From: Ferrimonas senticii DSM 18821
Lineage (GTDB): Bacteria; Pseudomonadota; Gammaproteobacteria; Enterobacterales; Shewanellaceae
Direction: 5' to 3'
DNA length: 64,000 nucleotides
Assembly: GCF_000422665.1 (NCBI RefSeq)
Contig: NZ_AUGM01000019.1
Coordinates: 19,145 to 83,144, forward strand
Numbering within the stretch: the first letter of the stretch is position 1; the number at the start of each line of letters is the position of its first letter. The notes beneath the pieces were generated by a model that saw nothing but the letters and a program-made list of their open reading frames with translations, made no database searches and had not been told where the DNA came from. Positions 59,821 to 64,000 of the stretch are shown here, one piece after another. Made by a program: the position numbers and the translations under genes.

Positions 59821-60465
59821 ATGATCAAATTGTATGGGTATTGGCGCTCCAGTGCCGCTTACCGAGTACGTATCGCGTGCCACCACAAGGGATTGGCGTT
59901 TGAAAACATCTCCGTCAACTTAATTAAAAATGGCGGCGAGCAGTTTCAACCCGGCTATACCGTGCTGAATCCCAATAAGTTGGTGCCTACCTTGGTCGAT
60001 GGTGATCGGATCCTCAATCAATCGTTGGCGATTATTGAGTATCTGGATGACGCTTACCCAGACAAACCGCTACTGCCTGAGCGCGCGTTTGATCGCGCTC
60101 AGGTGCGTGCGTTAGCACAGAACATTGCGGTTGATTGTCACCCTTTAAACAACCTTAGGGTACTTAAGTACCTAAGCAATGAACTGGGGCAGGACGACGC
60201 CGCTAAGCAGCGCTGGTATTGCCACTGGATCACTCAGGCGCTGGAAGGGTTAGAGCTGCAACTGCAACATACTGCAGGGCTTTACTGTTTTGGCGACAGC
60301 ATCACTTTGGCCGATGTCTGCTTGGTGCCGCAGATCTACAACGCCGAACGGTTTGATGTGCCACTGCAGCCGTTTAAAACCATCAACCGCATTGTTGAGC
60401 GTTGTCGCGCCTTGCCGGCCTTTGGTTTGGCACAGCCTGAACTGCAGCCGGATGCGGTGTTGTAA
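59821..60465 (+). CDS. maiA: Maleylacetoacetate isomerase
   Basis: A 214-residue zeta-class glutathione transferase that isomerises maleylacetoacetate to fumarylacetoacetate. The glutathione site is YWRSSAAYRVRIACHHKGL; NPNKLVPTLVDGD and QSLAIIEYLDDAYPD follow. It begins immediately after the fah stop codon. A strong terminator closes the hpd-fah-maiA operon. Confidence 0.94.
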   Translation: MIKLYGYWRSSAAYRVRIACHHKGLAFENISVNLIKNGGEQFQPGYTVLNPNKLVPTLVDGDRILNQSLAIIEYLDDAYPDKPLLPERAFDRAQVRALAQNIAVDCHPLNNLRVLKYLSNELGQDDAAKQRWYCHWITQALEGLELQLQHTAGLYCFGDSITLADVCLVPQIYNAERFDVPLQPFKTINRIVERCRALPAFGLAQPELQPDAVL

Positions 60466-60502
60466 CTGAATACTTAAAACCGGTTGTGACGAACCGACAA
60501 CG

Positions 60503-60532
60503 AAAAAGGACAGCTGAGTAGCTGTCCTTTTT
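60503..60532 (+). terminator. Terminator of the hpd operon
   Basis: AAAAAGGACAGCT (60503-60515), loop GAGT, AGCTGTCCTTTTT (60520-60532). Confidence 0.94.
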
Positions 60533-60554
60533 GTTGTGCCTTAAAGCAAGAGCA

Positions 60555-60801
60555 GAGGGCGTGTTGACCTTTGCTGTATATTTTTGCGCCCATTGTTGGC
60601 CGTTTTTGAAAGCCAATTAATCTTGCTCGGTTATTTTTGCTGTTCTGCTTTCACTGAGGGGCGCCTTGCAGGGGCGGACTAGCGGCTGTCACTCTTCGTC
60701 ATACGATTTCGACGTAGAGCCACTATGCCTTCAATCGCAATCCTCGATTGACAGCCGCCATCCTCGACCAAATTCTGAACACCAAACGTCAACACGCCCT
60801 A
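60555..60801 (-). mobile_element. MITE copy D (247 bp form) abutting a LysR gene
   Basis: GA-GGGCGTGTTGACC at the left (the flanking TA changed to GA) and GTCAACACGCCC-TA at the right. Orientation and length are as in copy C, and the interior is nearly the same. The right end coincides with the last codon of the LysR gene: the stop TAG (60799-60801 on the minus strand) is formed by the target TA and the first G of the element. Confidence 0.9.
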
Positions 60802-61674
60802 GTCTTTCTGCTCGAGCAGGAAGTCGAGGAAAGTACGGTCGGCTTGGGTTAGCGCACGGCCGCTCTTCCAACCGATGTGCAGGTCCATAAACATCGGTTC
60901 TTTAAATGGCAGCGCTTTGATCTCAGGATCGTTTTCTACCACCATCTTCAATACCGTGGTGATCGCAAAGCCTTGGCGAACGATGGAGCGGATCAGCTCA
61001 ATTAGGTTGGTCTCAAACGCGATCTCTGGAGTGATACCATGGGTTTGTGCAATTTCATGCACCAACTCGCGGTGGTAATAGCCACGCTTGAACATTACCA
61101 GCTCATGCTTGAAGAACTCCTCCCAGGAGACTTCATCTTCGCTGGAGAGCGGATGCTCATAACCGACGGCGGCAACCATTTCGGCGCGAGTTAATGGCAC
61201 GGTTTCCAGACCATAAGAGTCTTCACCGGAATCGGCAATGATGCCGATATCCACTTCGTCGCGTTCCAACATGCCGCGGATCTCGCCGGTGCCGGCTTCA
61301 ACCATCGACAGTTTCAGATCTGGATAACGGTGGTGGAACGCCATCAGCAGAGCAGGGAAGTAATAGGAGCCGATCATCCCTGGCAGAGCGATGCGAACTT
61401 CACCGCGATCAAGATCGCGCAGGCGCGCCATCGCATTGGTGGCTTGTTCAACCCGCTGCAAAATGGCTTGTGCATGAGGCAGCAGTTCCCGGCCTTCGGC
61501 GGTCAGCTGCACTCGTTTGTCTTGGCGGTGCAACAGCACCAAACCTAGGTCTTTTTCTAACTTCTTGATTGCGGTACTAACCGCCGGCTGGGCAACCCCA
61601 AGTACCTTCGCAGCACGAGTAAAGCTGGCGTGCTCTGCAACCATCACGAAATTGCGTAATTGACGAAGATCCAT
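60799..61674 (-). CDS. LysR-family regulator, 3' end defined by a MITE
   Basis: A 291-residue LysR-type regulator. The DNA-binding part is MDLRQLRNFVMVAEHASFTRAAKVLGVAQPAVSTAIKKLEKDLG; the effector domain follows (GEVRIALPGMIGSYYFPALL, DEVDIGIIADSGEDS). It is near-normal in length, so little or nothing was lost when the MITE arrived at its stop codon. The target genes are unknown, as neither neighbour is an obvious partner. The leader (about 61740-61800) has two GCAGTTATT-type direct repeats. Confidence 0.9.
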   Translation of the reverse strand: MDLRQLRNFVMVAEHASFTRAAKVLGVAQPAVSTAIKKLEKDLGLVLLHRQDKRVQLTAEGRELLPHAQAILQRVEQATNAMARLRDLDRGEVRIALPGMIGSYYFPALLMAFHHRYPDLKLSMVEAGTGEIRGMLERDEVDIGIIADSGEDSYGLETVPLTRAEMVAAVGYEHPLSSEDEVSWEEFFKHELVMFKRGYYHRELVHEIAQTHGITPEIAFETNLIELIRSIVRQGFAITTVLKMVVENDPEIKALPFKEPMFMDLHIGWKSGRALTQADRTFLDFLLEQKD

Positions 61675-61834
61675 ATCTGCCCTTTTTATTATTTGAATGA
61701 TGCCGTAAAGCTACTATGCCAGCTGATTAAAAAGTCTCAAGTACTCATGCAGTTATTGTTGAAAAAATTCATACACCACGCAGTTATTTGAATCCCTTAG
61801 TGCCACTGCTGACGGTGATGCTTCCGTTGCTGCA

Positions 61835-61862
61835 ACAAAAAAACCGGCTGGGCAGGCCGGTT
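61835..61862 (-). terminator. Terminator of the small gene at 61890
   Basis: AACCGGC (61842-61848) and GCCGGTT (61856-61862) with an A-run on the left, a U-run on the minus strand. Confidence 0.88.
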
Positions 61863-61889
61863 GTTCGCTTTCGATTGCAGTGCTGGCGG

Positions 61890-62117
61890 TTATTTTTCGT
61901 CCATTCGATGCAGCGCGTCGTCACTGGGTATTAGATCAAGGTGACCCTGCTGATCAAAGTACCAGCCGTCGATGTAACCTCGACGTTGCATCTGTTCGAA
62001 ATTGGCGACGATCAGCTCCGCTTCATGCTGTGCTTGGCTGTCGCTCAAGCCGTTGACCCGTTTTAGATAGGCACAGATGCTGTCCAGTGGTGCTGATTGT
62101 GAAATATCTTCAGACAT
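61890..62117 (-). CDS. Small acidic protein of unknown function
   Basis: A 75-residue soluble acidic protein (MSEDISQSAPLDSICAYLKR...). The start is ATG 62117, behind AGGAGTCACC; the frame is open further upstream but the extra part is basic and unlike protein. It contains a helical middle (SDSQAQHEAELIVANFEQM) and a C-terminal strand pair (GYIDGWYFDQQGHLDLI). The family is not recognised. It is divergent from gltX and has its own terminator. Confidence 0.7.
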   Translation of the reverse strand: MSEDISQSAPLDSICAYLKRVNGLSDSQAQHEAELIVANFEQMQRRGYIDGWYFDQQGHLDLIPSDDALHRMDEK

Positions 62118-62315
62118 GGTGGTGACTCCTGCAGCAATGTTCATCCAAAGAATAGCTACCCTAACAATACGAGGGGGGCGCCGGACTGGTTCGCGCCACT
62201 TTGCCAATATTGTGACCCAACGCGCCAAGACAATTGGTAGCAGCAGTTTCGACTGCTAAACTACCGCCCCTAATAAGGCCCTATGCCTACTGTTAAACTT
62301 ACATTCGAGACGAAT

Positions 62316-63728
62316 ATGACTGTTAAGACCCGTTTCGCCCCAAGCCCAACCGGCTTTTTGCACGTGGGTGGCGCTCGTACCGCACTTTATTCTTGGCTTT
62401 ACGCTCGCAACTTGGGCGGTGAGTTTGTGCTGCGTATCGAGGACACCGATCTGGAGCGTTCTACCCAAGAAGCGATCGATGCCATCATCGAAGGCATGAA
62501 CTGGTTGGAGCTGAACTGGGAAGAGGGTCCGTACTACCAGACCAAGCGTTTCGATCGTTACAACGAAGTGATCGACCAATTGCTGGCCGAAGACAAAGCT
62601 TACAAGTGCTACTGCAGCCGCGAGCGTCTGGATGCACTGCGTGAGCAGCAGATGGCCGCTGGCGAGAAGCCACGTTACGACGGCAAGTGTTCCCACGGCG
62701 ACGTAGAGCACGCTGAAGATGCCCCATACGTGATCCGCTTCCGTAACCCCAAAGAGGGTACCGTGAAGTTTGATGACCACGTGCGTGGCGTGATTGAAGT
62801 AGCCAACAGCGAACTGGACGATCTGATCATCCGCCGCAGTGACGGTACCCCAACTTACAACTTCTGTGTGGTTATCGACGATTGGGATATGGGCATCACC
62901 CAAGTGGTGCGTGGTGAAGACCACATCAACAACACCCCACGTCAGATCAACATCTACCACGCGTTGGGTGCACCAGTGCCAGAGTTTGCCCACGTATCGA
63001 TGATTCTGGGTGACGACGGTGCCAAGCTGTCTAAGCGTCACGGCGCGGTAAGCGTAATGCAGTACCGTGATGACGGTTACCTGCCACACGCGCTGCTGAA
63101 CTACTTGGTGCGTCTGGGCTGGTCCCACGGTGACCAAGAGATCTTCTCTATGGAAGAGATGATCAGCCTGTTCTCGCTAAAAGCGATCAACAAGTCTGCC
63201 TCGGCCTTTAACACCGACAAACTGTTGTGGTTGAACCAGCACTACATGAAGACCATGCCTGCGGCAGATGTAGCTAAGCACCTGCAGTGGCACTTCGACG
63301 ATCAAGGTATCAACGTGGCCAACGGTCCGGCGCTGATCGATCTGATCCCAGTGATGGCTGAGCGTTGTCACACTCTGAAAGAGCTGGCGGCGACTTCCCG
63401 TTACTACTACGAAGATTTCGCTGAGTTCGAAGCGGGCGCGGCCAAGAAGCATCTGCGTCCGGTAGCGAAAGAAGCCCTGGAGCTGGCCGGCACCAAATTG
63501 GCGGCATTGACTGAGTGGACCGCTGAAGCAATCCACAACGCGATTCAGGCTACCGCCGATGAATTAGAGCTGGGCATGGGCAAAGTGGGTATGCCACTGC
63601 GCGTTGCGGTTACTGGTTCTGGCCAGTCTCCAAGCCTGGATCAGACCATTTTGTTGATTGGACAGGCACGTTCTGTTGAGAGAATCGGCAAAGCGGTGGA
63701 ATTTGTAGCAAGCAGAGCGAATTCCTAA
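62316..63728 (+). CDS. gltX: Glutamyl-tRNA synthetase
   Basis: A 470-residue class I synthetase charging tRNA-Glu. It has the HIGH-like motif in [20 protein letters not shown], the KMSKS-like motif KLSKRHG, and a zinc site seen as CYC (residues about 98-100) with [10 protein letters not shown] use ATG 62316 because GltX normally begins with [12 protein letters not shown]; an ATG 11 codons upstream (62283) has a somewhat better ribosome site (AAGG) and cannot be excluded. tRNA-Ala and tRNA-Glu follow behind their own promoter. Confidence 0.95.
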   Translation: MTVKTRFAPSPTGFLHVGGARTALYSWLYARNLGGEFVLRIEDTDLERSTQEAIDAIIEGMNWLELNWEEGPYYQTKRFDRYNEVIDQLLAEDKAYKCYCSRERLDALREQQMAAGEKPRYDGKCSHGDVEHAEDAPYVIRFRNPKEGTVKFDDHVRGVIEVANSELDDLIIRRSDGTPTYNFCVVIDDWDMGITQVVRGEDHINNTPRQINIYHALGAPVPEFAHVSMILGDDGAKLSKRHGAVSVMQYRDDGYLPHALLNYLVRLGWSHGDQEIFSMEEMISLFSLKAINKSASAFNTDKLLWLNQHYMKTMPAADVAKHLQWHFDDQGINVANGPALIDLIPVMAERCHTLKELAATSRYYYEDFAEFEAGAAKKHLRPVAKEALELAGTKLAALTEWTAEAIHNAIQATADELELGMGKVGMPLRVAVTGSGQSPSLDQTILLIGQARSVERIGKAVEFVASRANS

Positions 63729-63737
63729 AAAAACGTA

Positions 63738-63766
63738 TTGACTCCTTTGGGGGGTATTCCTAAAAT
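63738..63766 (+). promoter_or_regulatory. Sigma70 promoter of the tRNA operon
   Basis: TTGACT (63738-63743), 17-base spacer, TAAAAT (63761-63766), followed by a GC-rich discriminator GCGCCTCG typical of stringently controlled stable-RNA promoters. Confidence 0.88.
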
Positions 63767-63814
63767 GCGCCTCGTTCTGACGGGGATGCCCCCTGAAGGA
63801 GCAAGCAAGAAGCT

Positions 63815-63890
<76 letters not shown>

Positions 63891-63924
63891 AGTTTCTTGT
63901 GAAGGCTAAGCCTTCAAGTCCTAA

Positions 63925-64000
63925 GTCCCCTTCGTCTAGAGGCCTAGGACACCGCCCTTTCACGGCGGTAACAGGGGTTCGAATCCCCTAGGGGACGCCA
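63925..64000 (+). tRNA. tRNA-Glu (anticodon TTC)
   Basis: A 76-base gene with encoded CCA at the last base of the window. The acceptor GTCCCCT pairs with AGGGGAC. The anticodon stem CCGCC/GGCGG holds loop CTTTCAC, anticodon TTC. It lies 34 bases after tRNA-Ala in the same transcript, directly downstream of the synthetase gene that charges it. Confidence 0.97.

Noticed and set aside
62256..63137. 293-codon open frame opposite gltX
   Set aside because: It is the antisense of a highly expressed gene with biased codon use; the product is Val/His-rich and unlike any protein.

Overview
The window is a contiguous piece of chromosome from a facultatively anaerobic, probably marine gammaproteobacterium of the Shewanella/Ferrimonas (Alteromonadales) type. 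Pointers are the order psp - ycjX - ycjF - tyrR as in other gammaproteobacteria, a tandem glycine riboswitch in front of an alanine/glycine symporter, a CRP-type site in front of a pentaheme nitrite reductase, a ChrR/RpoE (ECF11) photo-oxidative stress module, and MITE-type repeats typical of marine gammaproteobacteria. The species cannot be fixed from the sequence alone. No prophage, CRISPR array, rRNA operon or complete insertion sequence was seen. Nearly all genes look like core or lineage-typical genes.

Layout. 0-9.3 kb: end of an unrecognised gene, a short MITE, tesB, riboswitch plus symporter, a DUF1295 membrane protein, a small membrane ORF with an in-frame amber codon, a YbaY lipoprotein, a DsbB-like/beta-propeller fusion with a small membrane partner, a YdhF-type reductase, and ompW with a candidate FNR site. 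9.3-19.3 kb: mostly minus-strand metabolic and stress genes (serA, aldehyde dehydrogenase + TetR, periplasmic glutathione peroxidase, rpiA, a molybdopterin oxidoreductase, an Hsp20 gene with a ROSE-like RNA thermometer and sigma32-like promoter, a zinc-ribbon protein, rhlE). 19.4-27.5 kb: lipoprotein NrfA, AlkB-family hydroxylase, mlaA, rssB, a LysR/MFS divergent pair, dsbA. 27.5-34.7 kb: ChrR/RpoE and a six-gene lipid operon (SDR, FAD oxidoreductase, DUF1365, CFA synthase, chalcone-isomerase-like, DUF3833). Both operons carry the same promoter word, TGATCC-N16-CGTA. 34.7-41.7 kb: fkpA, yaeQ and a TetR/MFP/RND efflux operon. 41.7-42.4 kb: a non-coding repeat island. 42.4-53.3 kb: sapABCDF, pspF, pspABC with a sigma54 promoter, ycjXF. 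53.3-60.5 kb: aromatic amino-acid catabolism (methionine gamma-lyase, phhA, phhB, tyrR, hpd, fah, maiA) with two candidate TyrR boxes and no homogentisate dioxygenase. 60.5-64 kb: LysR regulator, a small protein, gltX, and tRNA-Ala(GGC) and tRNA-Glu(TTC) behind a strong sigma70 promoter.

Four copies of one MITE (TIR GGGCGTGTTGAC, TA at the ends, 247 or 266 bp) sit next to ibpA, nrfA, ycjX and a LysR gene. In the last case the MITE edge supplies the stop codon. The items most worth a second look are this MITE family, the two-operon ECF regulon, the ROSE-type thermometer, the DsbB-propeller fusion that lacks the second cysteine pair, the NrfA-AlkB gene pair, and the amber-interrupted small membrane protein.
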